From NCBI GenBank assembly GCA_026874595.1, contig JAPPUL010000082.1, positions 992,001 through 1,056,000 on the forward strand: a DNA stretch of 64,000 nt, read 5' to 3'. Position numbers and translations under genes: made by a program. Under the pieces are notes generated by a model that saw only the letters and a list, made by a program, of their open reading frames with translations, ran no database searches and was not told the DNA's origin. This document shows, in pieces, positions 35,463-45,788 of the stretch. The stretch is from Sipunculus nudus (taxonomy: Eukaryota; Annelida; Sipuncula; Golfingiida; Sipunculidae). The first letter of the stretch is position 1. Every line of letters starts with the position of its first letter.

Positions 35463-37988
35463 ATGTTTGAAGATTTGACGCCAAGGGCGAATAAGATAAT
35501 ACACATACTGGCCCAAGAGGAAGCAAAGAGATTAAATCATGATCAGCTTAGGCCTGAGCATATATTGTTAGGCTTGATACGAGATGGAGATGGGATAGCA
35601 GTAAAGGCACTTATTAATCTGGGGATAGATTTAGGACAACTTAGGAGTGATGTAGAAATAGCGATAAAGAAGAGCAGTGGGACATTATTGTTGGGAGAGG
35701 TGCCGCCATCGCCACGGATAGAGAAGATATTAAAACTCAGTTCCTTGGAGGCAAGGAATTTAGGGCATACATATATAGGGACAGAGCATTTGTTGCTAGG
35801 CATATTGCGAGAAGAGAGTGGGACAGCAGCTTTAATACTTGAAAGCAAAGATATAAACATAGACAAGGTTCGCAATGAGATATTGCGTCTTTTGGGGCAT
35901 ACAGGTGTGTCTAAGTCAAAAACGAAGGTAAATGTAAAGACTCCGACATTGGATGAATTTGGCCGTGATTTAACCTTGCTAGCGCAAGAGAAGAAGCTTG
36001 ATCCTGTGATAGGTCGAGAAGAGGAGATCGAGCGAGTGATACAGATATTAAGTCGTCGCAAGAAGAATAATCCGGTATTGATAGGGGAGCCTGGGGTAGG
36101 TAAGACGGCAATAGTTGAAGGGCTTGCTCAAAATATAGTGTATGGGAATATACCTGAACTATTAGTAAAAAAGCGGTTATTAACATTAGATTTAGCATCG
36201 ATAGTGGCGGGAACGAAGTATAGGGGAGAGTTTGAGGAGAGGCTGAAAAATATAATGAAGGAAATTAAGAAAGCAGATAATGTAATATTGTTTATAGATG
36301 AGCTGCATACTATAATTGGTGCAGGGGGGGCAGAAGGAGCAATAGATGCAGCAAACATGTTAAAGCCTTCGCTTGCCCGAGGAGAATTGCAATGCATAGG
36401 AGCAACGACCTTAAACGAGTATAAGAAATATATAGAGCGGGACACAGCTTTAGAAAGGCGTTTTCAGCCTGTGGCGGTAAAGGAGCCTGGAGTAGAGGAG
36501 ACGATATCGATATTAAATGGGCTTAAGAAAACGTACGAGGAGCATCACAAAGTCTTCTATACAGAAGAGAGTGTGAAAGCGGCAGCAAATCTATCACATA
36601 GATATATAAGCGATAGATATTTGCCAGACAAGGCGGTAGACTTAATAGACGAGGCAGGTGCAAAGGCGAGATTAAAGAATACCACGCGTCCGGAGAAGTT
36701 TTCCCAGTTATCGAAGGATATAGAGAAACTAGCAGATGCAAAAGATTCTTGTGTAAAGTCTCAAGATTACGAAAAAGCAGCAGAGATGCGAGACAAGGTG
36801 AATGAGCTTAAGAAGAAGCTAAAGGTGATGACAGAGAAATGGAAGGAAGAGGTTAGTGTTGATGTTACAAAGATAAGCTCAGAGGATATAGGAGAGATAA
36901 TCTCGTTTACAACGGGAATACCGCTTAGTAGGATTAAGGAAGGGGAGTCAAAAAAGCTGCTTAAGATGGAAGAGGAGTTGCACAAGCGAGTTATAGGTCA
37001 GGAGGAGGCGGTGGGGGCGTTATCAAGGTCAATAAGGCGCAGTCGAATTGGCTTAAAATCTCGCAAACGTCCAACAGGTTCATTTGTGTTTCTAGGGCCA
37101 ACAGGAGTGGGTAAGACTGAGCTTGCAAAGGCGTTATCAGAGTTTTTATTTGGCGATAAAGATGCGCTTATAAGGATAGACATGAGTGAGTTTATGGAAC
37201 GGCATGCGGTATCACGTTTAGTGGGGGCACCTCCTGGGTATGTTGGTTATGATGAGGGGGGAGATTTGACGGAGAAAGTGCGAAGGCGCCCCTATAGTGT
37301 ATTGTTGTTGGATGAGATAGAAAAAGCTCATGCTGATGTGTTTAATATATTGTTACAGATATTAGAAGAGGGACAGTTGTCAGATAATTTAGGACATGTA
37401 GTAGATTTTGCAAATACGGTAGTAATAATGACAAGCAATGTGGGAGCCCGTGAAATATCGAAGGATAGATATCTTGGGTTTTCAAATAGTGCGGAGGAAG
37501 GAGAAGAACAAGGCTTTGAGAAGTTAAAAAGCCGAGCAACGAATGAGTTACGGAAGGTATTCAATCCAGAATTCTTGAATCGAGTAGATGACATAATAGT
37601 ATTCCACTCACTGCAAAAGGGTCATATAAGAAAGATAGTAGATGTTATGCTTCAGGAGGTATACGAGCTTTTAAAAACAAAGAATGTAAAGCTTTATGTA
37701 GAGGAGGAAGTTAAGGATTATTTGGCAGAACACGGGTATGATAAAAAATATGGAGCAAGGCCTTTGAGGCGAACTATCCAGAGGCTATTGGAGGATGAGC
37801 TATCGAATAAGCTGCTTGAAGAAGTGTTTAAGGAAGGAGATAGTATACGAGTATATATAGCAAAAGACGAGACAGGGCAGAAGAAGTTAGAATTCATATT
37901 AGACAGTAGGGGAGGAGGAGGCACATCTGGGGACGGAGAAGAGAATAAAGGAGGGGATTCAAATAAGGAGGAAGTGGTGTTGGCGTAG
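35463..37988 (+). CDS. clpC: ClpC, AAA+ unfoldase of Clp protease
   Basis: 841 residues. Domain order: Clp N domain with two repeats ([22 protein letters not shown], then [18 protein letters not shown]); first AAA+ module with Walker [11 protein letters not shown]; a UVR motif in the middle domain ([19 protein letters not shown]), which marks ClpC rather than ClpA or ClpB; second AAA+ module with [17 protein letters not shown]. It unfolds substrates for ClpP in the cytoplasm and often controls stress responses. No ctsR or mcsA/B neighbours are present. GAGGG lies about 10 bases before the ATG. The ExbB-like gene follows after 29 bp. Confidence 0.97.
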   Translation: MFEDLTPRANKIIHILAQEEAKRLNHDQLRPEHILLGLIRDGDGIAVKALINLGIDLGQLRSDVEIAIKKSSGTLLLGEVPPSPRIEKILKLSSLEARNLGHTYIGTEHLLLGILREESGTAALILESKDINIDKVRNEILRLLGHTGVSKSKTKVNVKTPTLDEFGRDLTLLAQEKKLDPVIGREEEIERVIQILSRRKKNNPVLIGEPGVGKTAIVEGLAQNIVYGNIPELLVKKRLLTLDLASIVAGTKYRGEFEERLKNIMKEIKKADNVILFIDELHTIIGAGGAEGAIDAANMLKPSLARGELQCIGATTLNEYKKYIERDTALERRFQPVAVKEPGVEETISILNGLKKTYEEHHKVFYTEESVKAAANLSHRYISDRYLPDKAVDLIDEAGAKARLKNTTRPEKFSQLSKDIEKLADAKDSCVKSQDYEKAAEMRDKVNELKKKLKVMTEKWKEEVSVDVTKISSEDIGEIISFTTGIPLSRIKEGESKKLLKMEEELHKRVIGQEEAVGALSRSIRRSRIGLKSRKRPTGSFVFLGPTGVGKTELAKALSEFLFGDKDALIRIDMSEFMERHAVSRLVGAPPGYVGYDEGGDLTEKVRRRPYSVLLLDEIEKAHADVFNILLQILEEGQLSDNLGHVVDFANTVVIMTSNVGAREISKDRYLGFSNSAEEGEEQGFEKLKSRATNELRKVFNPEFLNRVDDIIVFHSLQKGHIRKIVDVMLQEVYELLKTKNVKLYVEEEVKDYLAEHGYDKKYGARPLRRTIQRLLEDELSNKLLEEVFKEGDSIRVYIAKDETGQKKLEFILDSRGGGGTSGDGEENKGGDSNKEEVVLA

Positions 37989-38017
37989 GCGGGTAGTAAT
38001 TTGGAATAAAAAAGGCG

Positions 38018-38659
38018 ATGTACGATATAGTAGAAGGGGTAAATGTAATAATATTGATAATAGGATTATTGTCGATATTATCTTTAGGTCTTTTTCTAGA
38101 TAGGTTTTTAAGGATATTGAATCTTGAGCGAGAGAATCGAAATTTTTTTAGAGGGCTTAGAGAGCAGGAGGTAGTGCAATTAAGGGATATAATGGGTATG
38201 ATGGAAAGGGGAGATAATCATGATGTTATTGTAAAGGGTAATAAGATATTTAGTTTAGAGGTGTTTGAGGATTTGTTGGGATTGGGGGATTCACACAAAG
38301 ATCATAGGAGAAGATTAGAATATATAGAAGAGAGTATAGGTAGTAAGATGTTGAAGGAGGAGGGTCGGGTATCATATATAGGGACGATAGCAAGTATAGC
38401 CCCTTTATTGGGTTTACTTGGGACAGTATTGGGGATGATAGATGCACTTCAGGTGATGGAATATGAGATACGAGCAGGAGGGACAGAGTACACGGAAGGG
38501 TTATTGAATGGGATGTGGACGGCGTTATCTACGACAGCAGCAGGTTTAATAGTAGCCATACCGTCTCTTACGGTATATAATTATTTAATGGATAGGCTAA
38601 ATAAGTTTGGAGTATATGTAAAGCTTGAAATAATAAAGGTGCTTGATAGGGTTAAGTAG
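38018..38659 (+). CDS. MotA/TolQ/ExbB-family proton channel protein
   Basis: 213 residues. One N-terminal TM segment (VNVIILIIGLLSILSLGLFLD), a cytoplasmic loop, then the family core with two TM segments: YIGTIASIAPLLGLLGTVLGMIDALQVM and LLNGMWTALSTTAAGLIVAIPSLTVYNYLMDRL. This matches ExbB/TolQ more than MotA, and such proteins use proton flow with an ExbD/TolR partner to energise the outer membrane. No ExbD-like gene follows within the window; the next frame is a short hydrophilic protein. It lies 29 bp after clpC. Confidence 0.9.
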   Translation: MYDIVEGVNVIILIIGLLSILSLGLFLDRFLRILNLERENRNFFRGLREQEVVQLRDIMGMMERGDNHDVIVKGNKIFSLEVFEDLLGLGDSHKDHRRRLEYIEESIGSKMLKEEGRVSYIGTIASIAPLLGLLGTVLGMIDALQVMEYEIRAGGTEYTEGLLNGMWTALSTTAAGLIVAIPSLTVYNYLMDRLNKFGVYVKLEIIKVLDRVK

Positions 38660-38852
38660 TATAAGACTTTAATATAAATTAATGGGTAGAAAGGTAATTG
38701 ATTAAAAGGTAATTTATTAACTGAAAAGATATTATATTTATATAGAATATATAGAGGCTGTTAGAAGTGTATGAGAATGAGTAAAGGATTGTAGGAAGAA
38801 GGGAGAGGGTGAGAGGGTGAGAGGGAGGAATAATAAAAGGTGGGGTGTTGAT

Positions 38853-39065
38853 ATGATATCGAGTGGAGATATAGTAGAGCCAACAGATAATTTGTATAAA
38901 GAAGGGAATATAATAAATAAGCATACCTATAAGAGAAAACGCAATAGAGGGAAGGGAGAAGGATTTAGTAGAGAAAAGAGTCAGATAAAAGATCCTATAA
39001 AGAGCGATAAAGGTTTGGAAGGAGATGATGACCTAGTTGGGAAGATAGTAGATGTTGAGGTATAG
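38853..39065 (+). CDS. Hypothetical small hydrophilic protein
   Basis: A 70-residue protein from the ATG at 38853, which has AGGTGGGG about 8 bases upstream; an in-frame GTG at 38817 would add 12 residues. The product is charged and without a membrane segment, so it is not an ExbD. The middle is Arg/Lys-rich (KRKRNRGKGEGFSREK), and the end DDDLVGKIVDVEV is acidic then hydrophobic, like a short docking tail. Family unknown. It lies between the ExbB-like gene and the HEAT-like gene on the same strand. Confidence 0.5.
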   Translation: MISSGDIVEPTDNLYKEGNIINKHTYKRKRNRGKGEGFSREKSQIKDPIKSDKGLEGDDDLVGKIVDVEV

Positions 39066-39125
39066 GTTAGAAGGGATTAAAGTAGATTTTATAAAGTATG
39101 TAAAAAGTATGTTAAGGGAGTATTT

Positions 39126-40175
39126 ATGTCAAAAGTTATAAATATTGTAGTAAGTGTTTTATTTGTATTATTGCTGGTTATAACTACTTTTGGGCTTGGG
39201 AAGGATAAGGATGTTAATGAGGATGGTAATGATAAGGAAGAGAAGACATCGCAAGAAGGGCAAGGAGGGCGAGGGTTTGGTAGTAAAAGAATAAGCGATG
39301 CTGAGGCAAGATATATAGATTTTAATATTAGACTTAAAAAGCTATTGACTGTAGATGTGTATGAGAACGTAGAAAGAATACGAAAAGGAGATACAAAGTA
39401 TCTTAGAAGTCAGGATTATGGGGCTTTTAAAGGATTTGTTGCTGCGTTAACTAATGTATCTAAGAATCTAGAAGGAATGGATTCACTAGATATACTTTTA
39501 CAAACGGGTCAGAAGGTAGGGATAGTAAAGGCGTTTGTTGCAGGATTATATAATAAGGATCCACGAGTAAGGATATCTTGTGCTCTTGTATTGCATGAAA
39601 TGCTGCAGTTTCTAAATAATGTTAAAGTGCCTAAGGATAAGGGGGCCATACGTGATTTAATAATAAAGCGTCATGAATATGTGTATAATAGTATATTGCT
39701 AGATATGCATCCTAGAGTAAGGGAAGTATGGTATTTTGAAACAGTTGATAAGAGGCAATATAATACGGTAGATTTTGCAACAGGTGCTCTAATAAATAAG
39801 AATGTGTATAAAGTAATAGATCAACTGGACTTACTAGTGATAAGAAATATAGCATTAGAGAAGTTAAAATCAGGAGATATAAAGACAGAAGATTTTAAGG
39901 GTAGATTAAATGTTCGAATCTTTAAGTCTTTTTCTGATAAGCTTGATAAAGAGGATGTTCCCCCGTTGGTATATCTTGAAAATGCAAATGTGATATTGAT
40001 AAATAGTTTGAAATATAAGAGTAAGCATGTTAGGTCTCGTGCTGCAAGTTTACTAGTTAAGATGTATTATGATCCTAAAACTCCAAATAGAATAAAGCAT
40101 ACAATAAATAAGGCAAAAAAAGAAAATAAGGTATTAGAAGCTAAATTTAAGGATTATGTAAAGAGGTCCGCCTAG
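39126..40175 (+). CDS. Exported or membrane-anchored HEAT-like protein
   Basis: 349 residues. An N-terminal hydrophobic segment (INIVVSVLFVLLLVITTFGLG) acts as a signal or anchor. An acidic linker follows, then an all-helical body with HEAT-like units (KAFVAGLYNKDPRVRISCALVLHEML and YKSKHVRSRAASLLVKMYYD). I do not recognise the family. The 3' end overlaps the convergent RNase gene by 29 bases. A periplasmic structural or binding role is a guess from the domain type only. Confidence 0.7.
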   Translation: MSKVINIVVSVLFVLLLVITTFGLGKDKDVNEDGNDKEEKTSQEGQGGRGFGSKRISDAEARYIDFNIRLKKLLTVDVYENVERIRKGDTKYLRSQDYGAFKGFVAALTNVSKNLEGMDSLDILLQTGQKVGIVKAFVAGLYNKDPRVRISCALVLHEMLQFLNNVKVPKDKGAIRDLIIKRHEYVYNSILLDMHPRVREVWYFETVDKRQYNTVDFATGALINKNVYKVIDQLDLLVIRNIALEKLKSGDIKTEDFKGRLNVRIFKSFSDKLDKEDVPPLVYLENANVILINSLKYKSKHVRSRAASLLVKMYYDPKTPNRIKHTINKAKKENKVLEAKFKDYVKRSA

Positions 40176-42234
40176 AATATTCTCCAATTAAAGAATCCGT
40201 TAGAGTATTTACTTTCTTTATAGAGAGAAGTATTTTTTTACCCGGTTCAATATATGTATCTTTATCAAAGATTAATGTTTCTGTCAGAATATCATCTAAT
40301 TCAGCATAGTACGCTCCTGTAAGTTTTCTTATAATAGTAGCTTCAAATAGCCTGTTTGGGTTATCCCTAAGTTCTTGTTGAATATATTTAAGGGACCAAA
40401 ATCGAGTACTTTCTTTTTCAATTTCCTTTATTTTCTTTATGGACTCTTCAGTATTAGCAATAATAGATAAAATATCATTTGAAGAATAGAATGGTTTTCC
40501 CTGTGATATGAATGTAGTTACTTGTCTTTGTACAACGAGATCATGATATCTTCTTATAGGTGATGTAGATTGCAGATAAGATGAGAGTCCCAAAGCGAAA
40601 TGGTTTGCCGGATGTGTAGTGACCTCAGATTTTCTCATCTTTTTCATTTCTTCTAAGAGAGAGTATCTGTTTTTACGTATTTCATCATTAAGCACTATAG
40701 GGGTTGAAGGAGGTTCTTGAAAAAAGAATATTGCTGGTATATTGTTAGTAATACAAAATTCAGAGCATGTATGATTTGAAAGTATCATAAACTCTTTAAC
40801 AATGGTATCAGACTTAAGCCCTCGTTCTATCTTTCGTATGCTAATTTCTTCTTTATCCAAACTAATTTTTATATCAGGAGTTTCAAAGTCAACAGCACCA
40901 TGTGAAACTCGTCTTTTATTAAGAGTAGTTGCAATATTAAAGAGGAGATTAAATACCTCATGATTAGAAGTCTTATCATTAATAATTTTATTAACCTCAG
41001 CATAACTTAGATTAACATCAACTTCTACTAACGACAGGCATATCTCACCTTCCACAAAACTAAAATCCTTATCAAAAGTCATCATAAAAGAAAGGACAGG
41101 GGATGTTTTATTAGCTTTTAGACTAAGAATACCCTCTGATAACCTTTCCGGGAATAGCGGAACTGTGTATTCAGGTAAGTATAGAGTCATTCGCCTTTTA
41201 AAAGCTTCTTTATCTAATCTTGAATTAGGTAATATAAAATATGATACATCAGTTATATGCACTCCAATTGTATATGAATCTTCTTTAATCTCAACGCTTA
41301 ATGCATCATCATAATCAAGGGTTGAGCTATCATCTATTGTGAATGTAAAAAGATCTCTTAAGTCTTTTCTAAAAGGTTCTCCATTTAACTCAAAAGGCTT
41401 TATTTGCTTTGCCTCAAGCATCACATTCTCATCAAAGTGTTTTGGTATATTATATTTCAGTAAGTTTATATTTTCGTTTTCGTTTAATATTTCAAGCTTT
41501 ATCATAAACGCCAACAGCCCATCAAGATTATTTGGCAATTTTAGTTTCGCTTGTTCTTTAATCTCTTCCATAAGGCTTTTAGCAACATCTTTCTTTGCAA
41601 ATCCGTCTCTTAGTATAACATATTGTTTTAGTGGCTCAATAAACTTTTTTACATAGATTGGGATAGGAAGCAATTCTTTGCTATAGTCTTTTGCAATAAA
41701 ATCCTTTAGCCACTTTAGGGCTTTTTCCTTTTCCATTCCTCTTATCAGTTCGTTCTCTTTTCTAATCTCAAGTTCTTTTAACTCTTGTTGGACTTGTTTT
41801 TCTTCTTTAGGATAATAATTTTCATGCTTTAATCTAAAATAGGTTGTATTTTTGGATAGGGCCAAAGCCATTGCAAAAGCATTTTCATTTGCTTGGCCTT
41901 GTGAAAAGTATAGTTCGGACAAGTCTTTATAAGAATATCCTGCATCGTCTTTTTCTTTATATAGCAGATAATAAAGCTCATCTAAATCTATTTGGGTTGA
42001 TATCTTTTCAAGTGACTTGCGGACTTCTTTTATCTGTTTTGCGATCTCATGATCTTTTATCTTTATATTAACTAACTTGTTAAGATATAATTTTATCTTT
42101 TCTTTATTTAATGTTTCTTTGTTATTTTCTTCAGATAGGATTAGAATCTTATCCTTCTTTTCATCTAATATCGCACCTAGGTATAACTTGTTCTTCTCTC
42201 TATATGCTATAATAGTTCCAGGATTTGTTGACAT
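40147..42234 (-). CDS. RNB-domain ribonuclease (RNase R/II family)
   Basis: 695 residues. The catalytic RNB domain has TIDDSSTLDYDDALSVEI (the aspartates of the usual TIDPxxAxDxDDA site are kept), VHITDVSYFI, RRMTLYLPEYTVPLFPERLSEGILSL and the end block YLQSTSPIRRYHDLVVQRQ. N- and C-terminal segments are shorter and more divergent than in E. coli RNase R. It is a 3'-5' exoribonuclease in RNA decay. It lies 24 bp after aroA in a leftward group (TPR, TPR, aroA, rnb). Its end overlaps the HEAT-like gene. Confidence 0.9.
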   Translation of the reverse strand: MSTNPGTIIAYREKNKLYLGAILDEKKDKILILSEENNKETLNKEKIKLYLNKLVNIKIKDHEIAKQIKEVRKSLEKISTQIDLDELYYLLYKEKDDAGYSYKDLSELYFSQGQANENAFAMALALSKNTTYFRLKHENYYPKEEKQVQQELKELEIRKENELIRGMEKEKALKWLKDFIAKDYSKELLPIPIYVKKFIEPLKQYVILRDGFAKKDVAKSLMEEIKEQAKLKLPNNLDGLLAFMIKLEILNENENINLLKYNIPKHFDENVMLEAKQIKPFELNGEPFRKDLRDLFTFTIDDSSTLDYDDALSVEIKEDSYTIGVHITDVSYFILPNSRLDKEAFKRRMTLYLPEYTVPLFPERLSEGILSLKANKTSPVLSFMMTFDKDFSFVEGEICLSLVEVDVNLSYAEVNKIINDKTSNHEVFNLLFNIATTLNKRRVSHGAVDFETPDIKISLDKEEISIRKIERGLKSDTIVKEFMILSNHTCSEFCITNNIPAIFFFQEPPSTPIVLNDEIRKNRYSLLEEMKKMRKSEVTTHPANHFALGLSSYLQSTSPIRRYHDLVVQRQVTTFISQGKPFYSSNDILSIIANTEESIKKIKEIEKESTRFWSLKYIQQELRDNPNRLFEATIIRKLTGAYYAELDDILTETLIFDKDTYIEPGKKILLSIKKVNTLTDSLIGEYSRRTSLHNP

Positions 42235-42258
42235 TATATAAAGACTAATCTCTTTTGC

Positions 42259-43560
42259 TTATGTTATCTTTTTAAGATAATCAAAATACTCAGGAAAGGT
42301 TTTAGTTACACAATTTGCATCTTTTATTATAATATTAGGTATTTTTAGGCCTGCAAGGGAAAAAGACATTGCCATACGGTGATCATCGTATGTTTCTATA
42401 GTTGCACCATGATACTTCTTTTGTGGAATGATAGTGATAGAATCCTGTCCCTCAACTACTCCTGCTCCAAGCTTTATAAGCTCATTGTTTAATGCTTTAA
42501 GTCTATCCGTCTCTTTTATTCGCATATTATATACGTTCTTTATATGTGTTTTCCCTTCTGCAAATAAGGCAATAACACAAAGTGTTTGTACCACATCTGA
42601 TATATCATGCATATCTACATCTATGCCTCTTAGTCTCTTTTTATCTGTTTTGGATACCTCGACCCAATTAGGACCGATAACTACTTTACAACCCATAGTC
42701 TCAAGCAAATTAAGTAATCTTATATCCCCCTGTTTTGTGTCATTCTTTATATTGTTTACCCTTATCCGCCCATTTGTTATCGCTGCTGCTCCAAAAAAAT
42801 AAGATGCATTTGATACATCTCCTTCAATTGTGTAATCTTCTATTCCTTTATATTCTTGACCGCCTGATATTATATAGCGACTATAGTCCTCTCGTTCGTA
42901 TTCTATTCCAAAATCATTCATTAGGTTCAAAGTTAAATCTATATACGGTTTAGACACTTGCTTACCTATAACTTCTATATCAATCCCATTTTTGGTATAA
43001 GGACCAACTAGTAGTAGTGCAGATAAATATTGGCTGCTTAATCGTCCAGACAATTTTGTTTTACCTCCCAAAAGCATCCCCCGACCATTAACCTGTATAG
43101 GAGGCATAGCGTTAGTTTTTAAATAATCTATATCAGCTCCAAGTAGTTTTAACGCCTCGACCAAATCTCCTATTGGTCTTTGCTCCATACGAGCGTTCCC
43201 AGTAATCGTATATTCTCCTTTTCCTAAAGTGGTTAAAGCTGTTAGAAAACGTATACCTGTTCCTGCATTGCCAAGATATAGTTTAGCTTTAGAATTGCTT
43301 ATTTTACCAGAGGCCCCTAATATCCTGATCTCAGATAATTGCTCATTAGATTTTATGTTTATTCCAAGTAGTTTTAACGCCTTTTGTACGTATATGGTAT
43401 CATCGCTAAATAAGGCATTTTTAAGGTGTGTTGAGCCTTTGGCAAGGCTTGCCAGTACTAAAGTTCGGTTTGTTATACTTTTTGAGCCAGGCATAGCAAT
43501 TTCGCCCTCTGCTCTATTTGTTGGTTTTATTTCTATTTCTTGATTACTTGCATTTGGCAT
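42259..43560 (-). CDS. aroA: 5-enolpyruvylshikimate-3-phosphate synthase
   Basis: About 433 residues. Motifs: EIAMPGSKSITNRTLVLASLAKGSTHLKNAL, LYLGNAGTGIRFLTAL, MEQRPIGDLVEALKLLGA, SSQYLSALLLVGPY, and MRIKETDRLKAL plus TYDDHRMAMSFSLAGL near the end. It makes EPSP from shikimate 3-phosphate and PEP. The GNAGTGIR loop has Gly where glyphosate-sensitive enzymes usually have Gly as well, so no resistance is implied. The open frame extends to a GTG at 43596, but that codon lies inside a palindrome; the ATG at 43560 gives the usual family start. Confidence 0.95.
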   Translation of the reverse strand: MPNASNQEIEIKPTNRAEGEIAMPGSKSITNRTLVLASLAKGSTHLKNALFSDDTIYVQKALKLLGINIKSNEQLSEIRILGASGKISNSKAKLYLGNAGTGIRFLTALTTLGKGEYTITGNARMEQRPIGDLVEALKLLGADIDYLKTNAMPPIQVNGRGMLLGGKTKLSGRLSSQYLSALLLVGPYTKNGIDIEVIGKQVSKPYIDLTLNLMNDFGIEYEREDYSRYIISGGQEYKGIEDYTIEGDVSNASYFFGAAAITNGRIRVNNIKNDTKQGDIRLLNLLETMGCKVVIGPNWVEVSKTDKKRLRGIDVDMHDISDVVQTLCVIALFAEGKTHIKNVYNMRIKETDRLKALNNELIKLGAGVVEGQDSITIIPQKKYHGATIETYDDHRMAMSFSLAGLKIPNIIIKDANCVTKTFPEYFDYLKKIT

Positions 43561-43592
43561 ACTCTGACTTTGATTAGATATTAGACATAGAC

Positions 43593-43619
43593 ACACCTTA
43601 CATCGATAATGTAAGGTGT
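43593..43619. promoter_or_regulatory. Perfect 11-bp palindrome upstream of aroA
   Basis: ACACCTTACAT and ATGTAAGGTGT flank a 5-base spacer (CGATA). It lies 33 bases before the aroA ATG and 29 bases after the preceding TPR gene. No T run follows on either side, so it is not an intrinsic terminator. A repressor operator or an mRNA hairpin controlling aroA are both possible. Confidence 0.55.
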
Positions 43620-43648
43620 AATGCAGTACTTATTAATACACTATCCTA

Positions 43649-45700
43649 CTATCTTTGAAGCTCTAGTGATTTTAGATACAATTGAACAGACTCTGATTCA
43701 TTATACTGTGGGAACTTTTCTATTAGAGTTGTTAATGTTACTTTAGCTCCTTCTCTGTTGTCGGTTTTAATCTGACATTCAGCTAGTCTAAGCATGCTCT
43801 CAGCATCTTCTTGGTCCTGGTTTACTATATCCTCGTATAGAGGCAAAGCTTCTCCATAGTTCCTATTGTAGAATAAGGAATTAGCAAGATTGCGCTTTAT
43901 TGACAAGTTTTGAGAATCGCCATCAAGCGCTCTTCTAAAATATTCTTGAGATTGATCCTGGCGTCCTGTGTTAAAATATAATATTCCTAACATGTTGTTT
44001 GATATGGGGTTTTGAGGGTCAAGCTCGTTAGCTTTTTCTAAGTTTGATAGTGCCACATTTGGGTTTGAGCCTCTCTTTAGATCTATAGCTGTTAATCCTA
44101 AAAAAACTTGTGGGTTTTGGGGGTTAAGCTCGGCTGCCTTTGTAAAATAGCTATAACTTTCTTCTAGATTATTCAAATTATACTGTGTTAAGGCTAAGGC
44201 ATAATTTATCTGATAATCATTATTATTGATTTTATCTGCTTCTAGAAAGCTTTGCAGGGCTTTGGCATAGTCTTTATTTAAATAGTCTATTCTGCCTAGA
44301 TTATATAACGCTTCATAGCCTTGGGGATTTACATTTAACGCTTTTCTATATGCTGTAACAGCCTTTGTTTCCAATTGAGCATCATTTTGCCCACTTTCTA
44401 AAAGCATTTCATAGTTTGTACCCTCAAGGAGTTCTTTAGTATAAGCTTCCTTACTTTTAAGACTTAGGTTAAGATTGTTTATCTTTTCTATACTATCTGT
44501 AAAAAGCCCTTTCTTATATAAGACTTCTATAACCTGTACTGGAGCTTTGTCATATTGCTTATCAATAGATGATGAGAGTTCGTAATCGCTTTGAGCTTCA
44601 TTTAAAGCCTGTATACGTTCTTTAGCAATTCCTTTATTATAGTGAGCATTTCTCGTGTATCGTGAATTCAAACCGCCCTCGATAGCCAAAGCCTTGTCAA
44701 AGTAACTTATAGCCTCATTACTATCCTCATTTGTTGTCAAATAAGTTACTCCGAGTCGATAATAAAGCATAGCATTATTAGCACCATTTCTTTCTGCTTG
44801 TAAAAATTCGGCTCTAGCTTCTTGATCTTTTTTCTCAGAGTATAATACGTTTCCCTTTACAAAATGGGCATTAGGCTCGTTTGGATCTCGAGCTAATGCT
44901 TCATTTGCGCTATCTTGCGCTTGTTTTAGTTGCTTGTTTTGATAGTGAGCGCTCCCTTTGTATGAATATGATAAAACATGGTCATTATCGTATTGCAAAG
45001 CTTTTGTAAAAAGCTCTATAGACTTTGCAAGCCGCCCTCTTGACAGAGCTTTTTGGCCTGCGTTGTAATATCTTTCGGCCATTTTTTTATTATCAAGCTT
45101 TTGAGGCTTTTTAACAGCTACTCTTTTTTGGGGGCTAACTCTTCTTTGCCTAACAATTCTTCGTGCTCTTTTAGTCGCTGGTTTTGCTGCTATTTTTGAT
45201 CTGTACTCATTAAGCAAGCCATCTATTATTTTATGCTGACTTTCAGTTGGTTCTGGATCTGTATATTCTTTTGTCTGACTTAAGTGTCCAACAGCCTCTT
45301 GATATCTTTTTGTCTGTCCAAGTCTACGTCCTTCGGCAATACGTTCATCTATTAACTTTTGTTTTTCAGCATTTAATGCCTGAAGTTCGTTATTAAATAA
45401 CGAGAGCAAAGAAGAGATTTTATTTTTCTGTTCTTCAGAGGGACTTGGGTCTTTATGATCCTGAGCTTCTTCTAGCTTAACAATAGCCTCAGTATAACGT
45501 CTTTCCTTACCCCGTTGTTCGGCCTCTTCAATAAGCCTATTTACAGCGTTCTCTTTGGAAGGATGTATATCAACAACCTGCTGAGACTGGTTATCTACAA
45601 ATACATCTAAAATATCCTCATAAAATAATATTGCAAGTACAATTATTAATATAACTCCTATAGTTGCATAGGACAAAATATTACTTTTTTTATTAGCCAT
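43649..45700 (-). CDS. Membrane-anchored TPR protein
   Basis: 683 residues. An N-terminal TM anchor (ILSYATIGVILIIVLAILFYEDILDVFV) is followed by two related repeats of about 70 residues (RLIEEAEQRGKERRYTEAIVKLEEAQ and RIAEGRRLGQTKRYQEAVGHLSQTKEY). A basic linker (KRARRIVRQRRVSPQKRVAVKKPQK) and about twelve TPR units then run to the end. The body is probably periplasmic and scaffolds other proteins. Spirochaetes carry many such TPR proteins; the specific role is unknown. It starts 73 bp after the upstream TPR gene in the same leftward group. Confidence 0.8.
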   Translation of the reverse strand: MANKKSNILSYATIGVILIIVLAILFYEDILDVFVDNQSQQVVDIHPSKENAVNRLIEEAEQRGKERRYTEAIVKLEEAQDHKDPSPSEEQKNKISSLLSLFNNELQALNAEKQKLIDERIAEGRRLGQTKRYQEAVGHLSQTKEYTDPEPTESQHKIIDGLLNEYRSKIAAKPATKRARRIVRQRRVSPQKRVAVKKPQKLDNKKMAERYYNAGQKALSRGRLAKSIELFTKALQYDNDHVLSYSYKGSAHYQNKQLKQAQDSANEALARDPNEPNAHFVKGNVLYSEKKDQEARAEFLQAERNGANNAMLYYRLGVTYLTTNEDSNEAISYFDKALAIEGGLNSRYTRNAHYNKGIAKERIQALNEAQSDYELSSSIDKQYDKAPVQVIEVLYKKGLFTDSIEKINNLNLSLKSKEAYTKELLEGTNYEMLLESGQNDAQLETKAVTAYRKALNVNPQGYEALYNLGRIDYLNKDYAKALQSFLEADKINNNDYQINYALALTQYNLNNLEESYSYFTKAAELNPQNPQVFLGLTAIDLKRGSNPNVALSNLEKANELDPQNPISNNMLGILYFNTGRQDQSQEYFRRALDGDSQNLSIKRNLANSLFYNRNYGEALPLYEDIVNQDQEDAESMLRLAECQIKTDNREGAKVTLTTLIEKFPQYNESESVQLYLKSLELQR

Positions 45701-45756
45701 ACCGACTTACAAACTCCTTATATTTATTTGTCTTTATTTATCTTTCCCTTATCTTA

Positions 45757-45788
45757 TCTATCTTTCAATTTTTCTATCTTTCAATTTC
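45757..45788. repeat. 16-bp direct repeat across the stop codon of a TPR gene
   Basis: TCTATCTTTCAATTTT is followed by a second copy differing in the last base. The stop codon of the 45774-46622 gene lies in the second copy. Confidence 0.75.

Noticed and set aside
43593-43619. Intrinsic terminator between the TPR gene and aroA
   Set aside because: No T run follows the hairpin on either strand.
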